Shown in pieces: positions 45,049 to 53,822 of a DNA stretch of 64,000 nucleotides. Within the stretch, counting starts at the first letter, position 1; every line of letters starts with the position of its first letter. The notes beneath the pieces are model-generated. The model worked only from the letters and a program-made list of their open reading frames with translations. It did not search any database and was not told the DNA's origin. Made by a program: the position numbers and the translations under genes. Origin of the DNA: an uncultured Acidobacteriota bacterium. GTDB lineage: Bacteria > Acidobacteriota > Terriglobia > Bryobacterales > Bryobacteraceae. The stretch covers positions 62,001-126,000 of the forward strand of contig CADEFT010000010.1 of assembly GCA_902826685.1 (NCBI GenBank), written 5' to 3'.

Positions 45049-48000
45049 TCAATAGCTGAAACGCAGCGCGAACTCAAACACACGAGCCTTGTTCCGCGTC
45101 GATGTCACCAGCCCGCCAGTATTGAGATTCGTCGATCCGCCGGGCGCGCTGAAGCTCGTCGAATTGGTGAGATTGAAGACCTGCGCCCGGAACTCGAAAT
45201 TCTTCGACTCGCTGATCCGGAACGTCTTGATCATCGACATGTCGAAGCCCACCAAACCGTCCGAGCGCAGCGTGTTGCGGCCCGCATTGCCGTAAGTGAA
45301 GTTCGCCGGCAGCACGAAAGTATCGGCCTGATTCGGCAGCAGCGTCCGGCAGGCTGGGTTCGCCGAAGTGAAATACCAACAGCCTAGGTCGCGCGGCTCC
45401 ACCGTGCGCGCAAGCGAATCGGGACGCTGCCCGCCCGCTCCGGTATTGGCGCGGTCGTTGCTGATCGTCACCGTGTAAGGCACGCCCGATTGGAATGTGT
45501 TGATGCCCTGCCACTGCCACCCGCCCAGCACGAACTCGACCGCTCTCGGCGCCGACGCCAGATAGCGCCGCCCCTTGCCGAACGGCAGCTCAAAGATATA
45601 GCTGCTGACGAAGTTGTGCGGCACATCGAACCCGCACAGTCCCTTGTTCAAATTGTCCAGGTAATACACGGGCGAAGTACCCTGCTCAGTACCCGGTCCA
45701 TCCAGGCACTTCGACCAGGTGTAGGAAACCAGCGTCGAGAATCCGCTCGAGAAGCGCTTTTCGAGTTTGGTCTGCAAGCTGTGGAAGGTGGAAGAGCCAC
45801 CCCAGATCTTGTAATCGAGCACGCCCCAGTTCGGATACGGGCGCCGCTGCTGGATGTTGCCCGCCCCTGGCAGCGGAATGTTGTAGTTGCTGGAATGCTG
45901 CGTGCGCGTTCCCTTGTTGCCCACGTAGCCGGCTTCGGCCGCCCAGTTTTTTGAAAACTGGCGCTGCACCAGGAAATTCCAGGTCTGCGTATACGTGGTG
46001 CGATAGCGCGTGCCGCCAGTGGAAATATTCGGCGTCGCGTTGCGATCCACCAGCGGCTGTCCCAGGAAGAAATCCGTCAGCGAGCGCCGCGGCGCCAGCG
46101 TCGAGGCCGTCGGCACATCGTTGTTGATCACCTGCAGAATCAGGAACGGCGGCGTGCGCACTTGGCCCAGTGTGATATTCGAATCGGGATACACATAATA
46201 AATGCCGTAGGCCGCGCGAAGCACCGTGTTGTCGCTGCCGCGCGGCCGCCAGGCGAAGCCCACTCGCGGCGCCACGTCGCGATGGCTGGGATAACGAATC
46301 GACCACGGCAGCCCGCGCTCTTCACTGGTTTCGATCAGGTCGCGGAATACCGGCAGAATCTGGCGCACCCCCGGCTGCACGTCCAGATCCGGCTGTCCAT
46401 TGCGGGTAGGGATGATCACCTTGCCCGTGTCGAAGTTAAACGCGTTGGTCTGTCCGCGAATGCCGTTGAAGAACGAATTCAGCTCCCAGCGCAGACCCAG
46501 GTTCAGCGTCAGGTTCTGCGTGACGCGGTAGTTGTCCTGGCCGTAGAACGACCAGAAATCGCCGGTATTGCCGAACAGTTGAATCGGAAACGCGCGCTGC
46601 ACCGAGTTGGGATAGCCCAGCAGCAAGTCCGCATAAGCGTTGCCCGAATTGCCAGTCGAAATCGGATTCTGCGTGTAGCGGCCGTCGAAGTTGAATGTGC
46701 CTTGGGAAGCGTTTCCATTCAAAAATCCATGCGCCTGGTGGCTCAACTGCGCTCCGAACTTGGTGTCGTGCTTGCCGTGATTCCACGACAGCGAGCCGCG
46801 ATATTGATACGTGCGGATGCGATTCGCCTTGGGCCGGTTGTCCGTCGATCCTTCCACCGCGCGATAGCCCGCCAGGTTCAACTGCGGATAGGCGGGCTGC
46901 AGGTTCGAAACTCCTTCAAAGCCGCCAATGCCGGCCTTGGCGATCACATCCACGTCGTTGAAGTTGCTGGCGTTCAGGAAGAAGAAAAACATCCGGTAAT
47001 AGTTGAACGTCAGCTCGCTGGTCAGGTTTGGCCGGAACGTATGGTAATGGCTGATGCCGGCGTTCTGCGCGCGGCTGCGCAGCGGATAGAAACCCAGGCC
47101 CGGATAAGCCGCCGGATCGCTTTCCGTATTGTTGGCGTAGGAATAGCGGCTCACGATGTTGTCGTGCTGGCCGATGCGTGGCGTGATCTTCACGTCGAAC
47201 TTATCGCTGTCAAGCGCCAGCGCTGGCGAGTAGACAAAGCGGCTGCCCGCGCTGTTGGGTGTGGGAAAGATCGGCTTGAAAAACAACGCCTGCGGACTGT
47301 GCCGGGCCACCGGAATCACGTTGCCCGGAAACGCATCGCGCAGGAATTGGCTCGTGTTGGCCGGATTCACACGCGTGCTGAGAGGATCGAAGACCGGCCG
47401 CGCGCCGAAATCGCCGTTCAACTCGGCCGCCGAAGGCACCACGTTGTTGAAAGTCGTGCCCTGCCGCGTCCGGCCGCCTTCGTAATCGACGAAGAAGAAC
47501 GTGTGATTGCGCTTGATCGGCCCGCCCAGCGTCGCGCCGAACTGGTTCCGCTTCAGAGGCGTCTTGGCGTTGGCGAAGAAATTCCGCGCCTCCAGTTTCT
47601 GATTGCGCAGGTAGTGATAAAAGCTGCCGTGGAAACTGTTCGATCCCGATTTCAACGCCGCGTTGATCACCGACGGCAGCGCGTACTCGGCGCTCATCCC
47701 CGCCGCCATCACTTTGAATTCTTCCAACGCGTCGGTCGAAGGCGTGATCGACGTCGCACCCAACTCATACTCGGTGATATCGAACCCGTCCAGATACCAG
47801 CCGCCCGCCAGCCGCGAGGAGCCGGAAATGCGCAACCCGATGCGCGTGGCCCGAATGCCCTGGCCGCCCGCCGTAATATCGGAGCCGCCCGGCGTGAACA
47901 CCACCCCCGGCGTCAACTGCGCCAGTTGCCAGAATGCACGGCCATTCAGCGGCATGTTCTGAATCGACTTGTTCTCGATCACCTGGCCCACCGCCGCGCT

Positions 48001-48369
48001 GTCGGTCACCAGCAGCGGCGCCGTCGCTTCCACCGAAATCGTCTCCGACGTGGAGCCCACCGTCAGCGTCACATCCACTCGCGCGTCCTGGTTCACCTGC
48101 AGCACGATGCCGCGCATCGTCGAGGTTTTGAAGCCCGCCGCCTCCGCCATCACCGTGTATTCCCCGATCGGCAGCAGCGGAATGGAATACTCGCCGGCTT
48201 CGTTCGTCATCGCCATACGTTCCAGACCGTTGGCGCCGTTGACGGCCCGCACCGTGACCGATACCACCACCGCTCCCGTCGAATCCTTCACCGTTCCCAG
48301 CAGCCGGGCGGTGGATTGTTGACTGAACGCGGCCGGAACGGCCAGCGAGAACAATAAGAGTAAGCGCAT
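45049..48369 (-). CDS. TonB-dependent receptor with carboxypeptidase-regulatory domain (Oar-like)
   Basis: A 1106-residue outer-membrane protein. It has a signal peptide (MRLLLLFSLAVPAAFSQQ) and a CarboxypepD_reg domain (about 22-105: GTVKDSTGAVVVSVTVRAVN). A plug domain follows (about 120-230: IENKSIQNMPLNGRAFWQL), then a very large beta-barrel ending in the aromatic-terminated strand FEFALRFSY. This large subfamily is expanded in Solibacteres, where it probably imports oligosaccharides or peptides. It has a strong promoter directly upstream and is monocistronic. It ends 7 bp from the convergent glycine-zipper gene. Confidence 0.9.
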   Translation of the reverse strand: MRLLLLFSLAVPAAFSQQSTARLLGTVKDSTGAVVVSVTVRAVNGANGLERMAMTNEAGEYSIPLLPIGEYTVMAEAAGFKTSTMRGIVLQVNQDARVDVTLTVGSTSETISVEATAPLLVTDSAAVGQVIENKSIQNMPLNGRAFWQLAQLTPGVVFTPGGSDITAGGQGIRATRIGLRISGSSRLAGGWYLDGFDITEYELGATSITPSTDALEEFKVMAAGMSAEYALPSVINAALKSGSNSFHGSFYHYLRNQKLEARNFFANAKTPLKRNQFGATLGGPIKRNHTFFFVDYEGGRTRQGTTFNNVVPSAAELNGDFGARPVFDPLSTRVNPANTSQFLRDAFPGNVIPVARHSPQALFFKPIFPTPNSAGSRFVYSPALALDSDKFDVKITPRIGQHDNIVSRYSYANNTESDPAAYPGLGFYPLRSRAQNAGISHYHTFRPNLTSELTFNYYRMFFFFLNASNFNDVDVIAKAGIGGFEGVSNLQPAYPQLNLAGYRAVEGSTDNRPKANRIRTYQYRGSLSWNHGKHDTKFGAQLSHQAHGFLNGNASQGTFNFDGRYTQNPISTGNSGNAYADLLLGYPNSVQRAFPIQLFGNTGDFWSFYGQDNYRVTQNLTLNLGLRWELNSFFNGIRGQTNAFNFDTGKVIIPTRNGQPDLDVQPGVRQILPVFRDLIETSEERGLPWSIRYPSHRDVAPRVGFAWRPRGSDNTVLRAAYGIYYVYPDSNITLGQVRTPPFLILQVINNDVPTASTLAPRRSLTDFFLGQPLVDRNATPNISTGGTRYRTTYTQTWNFLVQRQFSKNWAAEAGYVGNKGTRTQHSSNYNIPLPGAGNIQQRRPYPNWGVLDYKIWGGSSTFHSLQTKLEKRFSSGFSTLVSYTWSKCLDGPGTEQGTSPVYYLDNLNKGLCGFDVPHNFVSSYIFELPFGKGRRYLASAPRAVEFVLGGWQWQGINTFQSGVPYTVTISNDRANTGAGGQRPDSLARTVEPRDLGCWYFTSANPACRTLLPNQADTFVLPANFTYGNAGRNTLRSDGLVGFDMSMIKTFRISESKNFEFRAQVFNLTNSTSFSAPGGSTNLNTGGLVTSTRNKARVFEFALRFSY

Positions 48370-48403
48370 GCCTCAAAACCTCCCTCGGTCCAACTAGCAG
48401 GGA

Positions 48404-48433
48404 GTTATATCGATGCGCCAGCATCGTTGTCAA
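48404..48433 (-). promoter_or_regulatory. Strong sigma-70 promoter with palindrome in spacer, TonB receptor gene
   Basis: On the minus strand a perfect -35 TTGACA (48428-48433) and a -10 TATAAC (48404-48409) are 18 bp apart. The spacer holds a perfect inverted repeat CGATGC-N4-GCATCG (48411-48426). This is a classic operator position and suggests repression. The promoter lies 4 bp beyond the mqnC stop codon, so the receptor is not simply read through from mqnC. Confidence 0.72.
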
Positions 48434-48436
48434 GGG

Positions 48437-49471
48437 CTAATTCAGAAAATAGGTGCGATAGAGCGTGTCCCGCTGCTTCGGCAGGAACCCCGCGTCCCGG
48501 ATGATCCGCCGCAGTTCTTCCTCGCTGGCGCGATGCCGCGCGCCCGCCGCCGAGACCACGTTCTCTTCGATCATGATGGAGCCCACGTCGTTGCCCCCGA
48601 ACCGAAGCCCCAACTGGCAGGTCTTCAATCCCTGCGTCACCCAGCTCGATTGCACGTTGACGATGTTCGGCAGAAAAATCCGTGCGATGGCCAGCGTCTT
48701 GAGATACTCCACCGCCGTCGCCTCCTGCTTCACAAACCGCCCGAGCGATGTGTTCTCGCGCTGGAACGACCACGGAATGAACGCCGTGAATCCGCCCGTC
48801 TCTTCCTGAATGCGCCGCACGATCTCCAGGTGATTCACCCGCTGTTCGATCGTTTCCCCGCACCCGAACATCATCGTCGCCGTCGTGCGCATGCCTAGCT
48901 CGTGGGCGGTCTTGTGCACATCCACCCATTCTTGCGTGGTGCACTTCAAACGGCTGATGCGATGGCGCACGGCATCGTCCAGAATCTCGGCGCCCCCGCC
49001 GGGAATCGAATCGAGCCCCGCGTCGCGCAGCCGGGCGATCGTGTCGCGCAGGCTTACACCGCTCACCTGGGCGATGTTATTCACCTCCGGCGACGAGAAA
49101 CAATGCATGTGCACCTTGGGAAACTTCTGCTTGATCGAACGCAGCAGGTCTTCATACCATTCGATCTTCAATTCCGGATGCAGCCCGCCCTGCATCAGCA
49201 CGCCCGTGCCGCCCAGGTCCACCGTTTCCTGGATCTTTTCGAAGATGGTCTCCTTCGGCAGGATATACCCCTCGGCATGGCCCATCGGCCGGTAAAAGGC
49301 GCAAAAGCTGCAGTATTCGGTGCAGAAGTTGGTGTAGTTGATGTTGCGGTCGATGATATAGGTGACCACGCCCTCCGGATGCAGCTTCCGCCGCAGCGCG
49401 TCCGCCTCCATGCCGATTCCGATCAGATCGTCGCTCGAAAACAGGTCAATCGCTTCCTGCTTGGTCATCAT
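48437..49471 (-). CDS. mqnC: Cyclic dehypoxanthinyl futalosine synthase (radical SAM)
   Basis: A 344-residue radical SAM enzyme of the futalosine route to menaquinone. It closes the naphthoquinone ring precursor by converting dehypoxanthinyl futalosine to its cyclic form. The [4Fe-4S] Cys are C50, C54 and C57 (FCTEYCSFC). Family hallmarks are YTNFCTEYCSFCAFYRP and the later VQSSWVTQG with GGNDVGSIMIEENVV. Its ATG at 49471 overlaps the mqnA stop by 4 bp. Presence of mqnA and mqnC implies that the organism makes menaquinone without the MenFDHCEB pathway. Confidence 0.95.
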   Translation of the reverse strand: MMTKQEAIDLFSSDDLIGIGMEADALRRKLHPEGVVTYIIDRNINYTNFCTEYCSFCAFYRPMGHAEGYILPKETIFEKIQETVDLGGTGVLMQGGLHPELKIEWYEDLLRSIKQKFPKVHMHCFSSPEVNNIAQVSGVSLRDTIARLRDAGLDSIPGGGAEILDDAVRHRISRLKCTTQEWVDVHKTAHELGMRTTATMMFGCGETIEQRVNHLEIVRRIQEETGGFTAFIPWSFQRENTSLGRFVKQEATAVEYLKTLAIARIFLPNIVNVQSSWVTQGLKTCQLGLRFGGNDVGSIMIEENVVSAAGARHRASEEELRRIIRDAGFLPKQRDTLYRTYFLN

Positions 49472-50268
49472 GCCGTCACCGTCCTCTGTCTCTCCAGGGC
49501 CGCCGCCAGTTTCAGATACTGGCGCATGCCCTCATAATGCCTCTCGCCCAGCTCAAACGCGATGTGCCGGGTCAGATATTCACGCCCTAACGTTTTCGGG
49601 ATATCCCGTTTCAAACATTCCTGCTCTAAAATGTCTTCGAGATGCGCCATACCGTAGCGGCAGCTTTCAAGGAACAGGCCGTCGAGTTCCGGCGTCATGC
49701 GCTCGCGCCGGCCCGCCCAAACGGCGAATACCATCGGCAGCCCGCTCATCGCGGTCCACTGCTCGCCCAGGTCCAGAACTTCATACCGCGCGCGCAGCGC
49801 CTCCGGATTCAGGCGCAAGGCCGGATCGCCGATTACCAGCGCCGCGTCCGCCACCCCCAGCATCGAATCGAGGCTGGCGGGCATCGCCGCGGTGGCCGGT
49901 TCGGCTCCGTAACGCTCCGCCAGAATCACCCGCGTCAGCATCACCGAAGTGCGCGAACCGCTGTCGGCCGCCAGCGTCCGGATCCGCTGGAGCGGCACTT
50001 TTGAAACCAGTAAAATGCTCCGCACCGGGCCTTCGCACGCGATGCCCGTCGACCTCAGCCAATCGAGCCCTTGCCGCTCCACTTCAATCACCGGCAGAAT
50101 GCCCAGATCGGCCGACCCCTCGCGAACCCGGTCCGCGCAAACCGACGGCAGCTCATATTCGAGCGCGACCCGTTCGCCCAGCGCGGTATGCTCCAGGCCC
50201 CACACAAGCGGAACGGTATTGAGATAGCTCACCGCGCAAATACGCGGTTTTGGTCCAGTGGCGTGCAA
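49468..50268 (-). CDS. mqnA: Chorismate dehydratase of the futalosine pathway
   Basis: A 266-residue periplasmic-binding-protein-fold enzyme that removes water from chorismate to give 3-[(1-carboxyvinyl)oxy]benzoate. The hallmark N-terminus is AVSYLNTVPLVWGL, followed by ADLGILPVIE, DSGSRTSVMLTRVIL and VIGDPAL. It overlaps mqnC, the next gene on the strand. The start is uncertain: the frame begins with TTG at 50268, with AAGGA directly before it, and no ATG or GTG fits near the conserved N-terminus. It uses chorismate, the end product of the pathway begun by DAHP synthase at 53823. Confidence 0.93.
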   Translation of the reverse strand: MHATGPKPRICAVSYLNTVPLVWGLEHTALGERVALEYELPSVCADRVREGSADLGILPVIEVERQGLDWLRSTGIACEGPVRSILLVSKVPLQRIRTLAADSGSRTSVMLTRVILAERYGAEPATAAMPASLDSMLGVADAALVIGDPALRLNPEALRARYEVLDLGEQWTAMSGLPMVFAVWAGRRERMTPELDGLFLESCRYGMAHLEDILEQECLKRDIPKTLGREYLTRHIAFELGERHYEGMRQYLKLAAALERQRTVTA

Positions 50269-50289
50269 TCCTTCAGTCTATCATTGGGT

Positions 50290-51279
50290 ATGCGAATCGC
50301 CCTGTTGCTGTGCGCCCTGCCGGTGGCCGCCGCCGACCGTTACGGAATCTCCATGCGCGAATCGCCCTCCATCGCGGTGCTGCACGATCGCACCGGCGGC
50401 CTGGAAGCTTCCATCGCCCCCGGCGAGGGCGGCGAGCTGTGCGGCCTTCGCTACAAGCACAAGGGCGAATGGGTGGAATTGATCTACCGCGCCTGCGACT
50501 ATACCTCTACCTCGGGCTGGCGCGGTAAAGCGCCGCTGCTGTGGCCCGCCGTGGGAGCGACCCCCGGCGGCTACGGCTTCGAGGGCAAGCACTACGATAT
50601 GCCCGGGCACGGCTTCGTGCAGAACATGCCGTGGAAGCTCGATCGGGCGCACGCCGATGCCGCCGCCGCCGGCGCGCGCGTTACCGTGAGCGATACCGCA
50701 CGCACCCGCGCCCACTATCCGTTCGGCTGGACACTCGCCGCCGATTACCATCTCGCAGCGGGCAAGCTCCGGATCGCCTACACCGTCACTGCCTCGGGGG
50801 CCAACAAAAGCCGCATGCCCTTCGCCATCGGGAATCACATCACGTTCCGCACACCGCTGTTGCCCGGTTCCGATCCGGCGAAAATGGAACTCTCCACCGC
50901 CGCCCGCAACCGCATCGTCAAGGATTCCAACAACGTCCCCACCGGAGCCGTGACCGATCCGCCGTTCCGCGATCGTACTCCGCTTGGCGCCATTGCCTTC
51001 AACCCCGCCATCGGCCTCACCGGTTACGAAACGAACCCAAGCATGACCCTCACCGACCCTCAGGGTCTGCGCGTTCGCATGAGCCACTCGACCGGACGGC
51101 TGCCCAAAGGGCTCACCGTGCAATACAACATGTGGGGCGCCCCGCGCGACGGCTACTTCTGCCCCGAACCCTGGGTCGGCCTGCAGAACGCGCTCAATCT
51201 CAAGCAGGGGCTGACCGAACTCAACCCCGGCGAAAAGTGGACCTGGACCATCGAGATTGAGCCATCCATGGCAAGATAG
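50290..51279 (+). CDS. Secreted aldose 1-epimerase-like protein
   Basis: A 329-residue protein with a signal peptide (MRIALLLCALPVAAAD), then a galactose-mutarotase-like beta-sandwich. It contains the His-bearing DMPGHGFVQNMPW and IGNHITFRTPL segments that match the GalM active-site histidines. It would interconvert alpha and beta anomers of an aldose outside the cytoplasm, or bind a sugar in a related way. The ATG at 50290 begins the signal peptide; the longer frame upstream is antisense to mqnA. It is 6 bp before the RraA-like gene on the same strand. Confidence 0.82.
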   Translation: MRIALLLCALPVAAADRYGISMRESPSIAVLHDRTGGLEASIAPGEGGELCGLRYKHKGEWVELIYRACDYTSTSGWRGKAPLLWPAVGATPGGYGFEGKHYDMPGHGFVQNMPWKLDRAHADAAAAGARVTVSDTARTRAHYPFGWTLAADYHLAAGKLRIAYTVTASGANKSRMPFAIGNHITFRTPLLPGSDPAKMELSTAARNRIVKDSNNVPTGAVTDPPFRDRTPLGAIAFNPAIGLTGYETNPSMTLTDPQGLRVRMSHSTGRLPKGLTVQYNMWGAPRDGYFCPEPWVGLQNALNLKQGLTELNPGEKWTWTIEIEPSMAR

Positions 51280-51285
51280 ACGGTG

Positions 51286-52032
51286 ATGAATCGCAAGACC
51301 CGCTTGATCGTCGCGAGCACCGCCGCGCTCGCCGTATTCGCCCTGACCGGATTTCAAATCGCCCGCAAGGCGCCCGTGGGCGACCCCGTCGTCGAAGGAT
51401 TCCGCCGCTCCACCGTCGCTTCCGTCTCCGACGCCATGGATCAGGTGATGGGCCAACGCGGGTTCATGTCGCACGACATGCTGCCGCGGATTGCCGGCAA
51501 AGTGGTGGGCCGCGCGCGCACGGCGCTGGTGCGTCCCGCTCCGCCCGAACAGGCCACGCCCGCCCTCGCCGTAAAGCATTCGGTCGAAATGCTGGAAGAC
51601 GCCAAGAGTGGCGAGGTGGGCGTCATCGTGATGGAAAACGGGCTCGATGTCGCCGCCATTGGCGGCCTGATGGCCACCGTCGCCAAGTCGCGCGGCATGG
51701 CCGGCATGATCCTCGATGGGGGCGTCCGCGACCAGGCCGAAATCCGCGCCCTCGGCCTGCCCGTGTACTCGCGCAGCATCTCGCCCTCCACCGCCGTGGG
51801 ACGCTACGCCACCGTGGGCCGCGACATCGAAGTGGATTGCGCCGGAGTGAAGGTGCGGCCAGGCGATATCATCGTGGCCGGCGAGGACGGCGTCGTCGTG
51901 GTTCCCAAGGAGCGGGAAAAAGACGTGCTGGCCAAGTCCCAGGAGATCGACGAACGCGAATCCAAGATGGTGCCGTTCATCAAGCAATACCGCTCGCTGA
52001 CCAAGGCCATCGCCATCTTCAACAGGATCTGA
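51286..52032 (+). CDS. RraA-like protein with N-terminal membrane anchor or signal
   Basis: A 248-residue RraA/HMG-aldolase family protein. The core has GLMATVAKSRGMAGMILDGG and VRDQAEIRALGLPVYSR, where the Arg-Asp pair is the pyruvate/metal site of HMG/CHA aldolases and RraA. An N-terminal hydrophobic stretch (LIVASTAALAVFALTGFQI) looks like a signal peptide or anchor, which is unusual for this normally cytosolic family. It would either place an aldolase/decarboxylase in the periplasm or tether a regulator. The ATG at 51286 directly follows an in-frame GTG. It overlaps the convergent PfkB gene by 14 bp. Confidence 0.82.
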   Translation: MNRKTRLIVASTAALAVFALTGFQIARKAPVGDPVVEGFRRSTVASVSDAMDQVMGQRGFMSHDMLPRIAGKVVGRARTALVRPAPPEQATPALAVKHSVEMLEDAKSGEVGVIVMENGLDVAAIGGLMATVAKSRGMAGMILDGGVRDQAEIRALGLPVYSRSISPSTAVGRYATVGRDIEVDCAGVKVRPGDIIVAGEDGVVVVPKEREKDVLAKSQEIDERESKMVPFIKQYRSLTKAIAIFNRI

Positions 52033-52933
52033 TCCAGTCCATCGTCTCTTCCCACGACCGCAGGCCCGACGTCGAACCCAGGCTCTGGACGTTCAGGGCG
52101 CCCACGGCATTGGCGATCCGCGCCGCCTCGGGGTAGGGAAGTCCGCGCTCGAGCGCCGCCAGAAAGCCACCCGCGAAGCAATCGCCCGCGCCGGTGGTGT
52201 CCACCGCCGGAACCGCGAATGCCGGCACATCCCACTCGCCTTCGGGCGCAAACACGCGGCATCCGGCGGCGCCCAGTTTCAGCGCGACACATCCGGCTCC
52301 CGCTGCGCAAAGCCTCTTCGCCGCCGCGACGGCATCGGCCGCGCCGGTCAGCATCCGGGCTTCGTCTTCATTGGTGAACAGCAGGCCAGTGTGCGGCAGA
52401 CACGGTCCGATGACGTTCATCCACTCACCCAGTGCATCCCAGCCGGTATCGAGCGAGGTGGCCATCCCCAACTCCTTCGCCCGCCGCAGCAATCCTGGGG
52501 CCTGCGTGCGCAGATGCACCGTCGAGAAGGGATTGGCCACATGCAGCCGCGTGCCCATGCCGCCATCGATCGCGATGGGATCGGCGAACATCGACCGGCT
52601 CACGCCAGGCCGGTGCAGAAAAGCGCGTGTGCCACCGGTGCGCACCAGCGCCACGGTGACCGCCGTCGGCGTCTCAAGCCGCGCCACGCCCGCGCAATCG
52701 ACGCCGCACTCGGCCAACCGTGCCAGCGCCGCATCGCCGAACGCATCGCGCCCCACCGCGCTGATCAGCTTCACCGCCACGCCGAGCTTGCCCAGAGCCG
52801 ACGCCGTATTGGCGGCGTTGCCGCCAAGCGACTGCTCAATCGAATCCACCCACCTGGTGCCGCCCCACTGGATCTCGTCCACCGGACGAGTGAGGATATC
52901 GAGCACGGCGTTGCCGATGCAAACGACGCTCAT
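52019..52933 (-). CDS. PfkB-family carbohydrate/nucleoside kinase
   Basis: A 304-residue ribokinase-fold enzyme that phosphorylates a sugar or nucleoside with ATP. PfkB signature 1 is QSLGGNAANTASALGKLG (about 34-51), and signature 2 is DTTGAGDCFAGGFLAAL with the catalytic base Asp251. The start ATG at 52933 overlaps the stop of the upstream unknown gene by 4 bp. Ribose, adenosine or 2-keto-3-deoxy sugar kinases are all possible. Confidence 0.88.
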   Translation of the reverse strand: MSVVCIGNAVLDILTRPVDEIQWGGTRWVDSIEQSLGGNAANTASALGKLGVAVKLISAVGRDAFGDAALARLAECGVDCAGVARLETPTAVTVALVRTGGTRAFLHRPGVSRSMFADPIAIDGGMGTRLHVANPFSTVHLRTQAPGLLRRAKELGMATSLDTGWDALGEWMNVIGPCLPHTGLLFTNEDEARMLTGAADAVAAAKRLCAAGAGCVALKLGAAGCRVFAPEGEWDVPAFAVPAVDTTGAGDCFAGGFLAALERGLPYPEAARIANAVGALNVQSLGSTSGLRSWEETMDWIRSC

Positions 52934-53817
52934 TCGAGAAAGGCCGGGTCCACCGGCCAGGTGCCCTTGAGCACCGGACCTTCGATTCGAAAGTGGCCTC
53001 CGGAAAGAACGCCGGTCAGATTCCTGGGATTCGGCGTCAGCTTGTCGCGGGTCAGCATCTTGTTCAACAACTCGGTTGTGGTCTGCAATTGGCGCCGCGC
53101 CGCGTCGGCCTGCTGCTCGGCGTGGAAGCGCGCTTCCAGGCGCGCCTCGAATCGATTGTCTTTCGACCCGATGCCCAACACCACACGTTCGGCATCCTCC
53201 ACCGCGCTGGCGATGGCGCGTGTGCCCGCGGGCAAGCCGTCCTTGTCTTTCAAAGCGGGTGCGGGCAGCAGCACCCAGACCGGATCGCCCGGCATCGCCT
53301 GCATCGGCTGCGCCGCCGAAGCGAGTCGCCGCACGCCATCGGCTTCCGTGCTGCTGGCGAGCGCCAGTGTTTCTTCATTGATGCGCGCAAAGGAAATGCG
53401 CCGGCCGGGCGTGCTGCTTTCCATGCGGCACATGCCGCCGCCGCAGTCGCCGCCCTGCTTGGCCACAAAATCGCGCAGCCGCGTCCAATCGAAGCGGCCG
53501 GTGAGGAAGAACAGCGTTTCCGCGTTGCTGTACGCCACCAGCGCGCTATCGAGGTCGGTGCGGTAGTCGAAGCCGGTGGATGCCACAAACTGCTTGTACT
53601 CGGCTTCTTCCACGCCCGCCTTTCCCGCCAGCTTGTCGAGCAGCCCGGCCCGGCGCAGCGCCGCGACGTCGAATCGCGCCAGAAGCCGGTCGGCATGAGG
53701 CAGCCGCCCGGCCAGTTCTTCGAGACTTACTTTCCGTTCGTGGCCGGAGAAAAACCAGACCCCCGCCAGCGCCGCGGCGGACGCCACCGCCAACAGCCAT
53801 TTACTACGCGCGTCCAC
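52930..53817 (-). CDS. Unknown single-pass membrane-anchored protein
   Basis: A 295-residue protein with one N-terminal membrane helix (WLLAVASAAALAGVWFF, about 7-23) and a soluble exported domain. The soluble part contains VSLEELAGRLPHADRLLARF and a Cys/Gly-rich CGGGMC. The whole looks like the FecR-free, chaperone-like hypothetical proteins of Solibacteres, but I make no family claim. The GTG at 53817 begins 5 bp after the DAHP synthase stop and just before the helix; a longer GTG start at 53862 would overlap that gene. It is probably in the DAHP synthase message. Confidence 0.6.
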   Translation of the reverse strand: MDARSKWLLAVASAAALAGVWFFSGHERKVSLEELAGRLPHADRLLARFDVAALRRAGLLDKLAGKAGVEEAEYKQFVASTGFDYRTDLDSALVAYSNAETLFFLTGRFDWTRLRDFVAKQGGDCGGGMCRMESSTPGRRISFARINEETLALASSTEADGVRRLASAAQPMQAMPGDPVWVLLPAPALKDKDGLPAGTRAIASAVEDAERVVLGIGSKDNRFEARLEARFHAEQQADAARRQLQTTTELLNKMLTRDKLTPNPRNLTGVLSGGHFRIEGPVLKGTWPVDPAFLE

Positions 53818-53822
53818 GCCCG

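Noticed and set aside
46162..48357. Long plus-strand open frame opposite the TonB receptor
   Set aside because: Antisense to the receptor gene with Arg/His/Ala/Val-rich sequence and no domain; a shadow frame.
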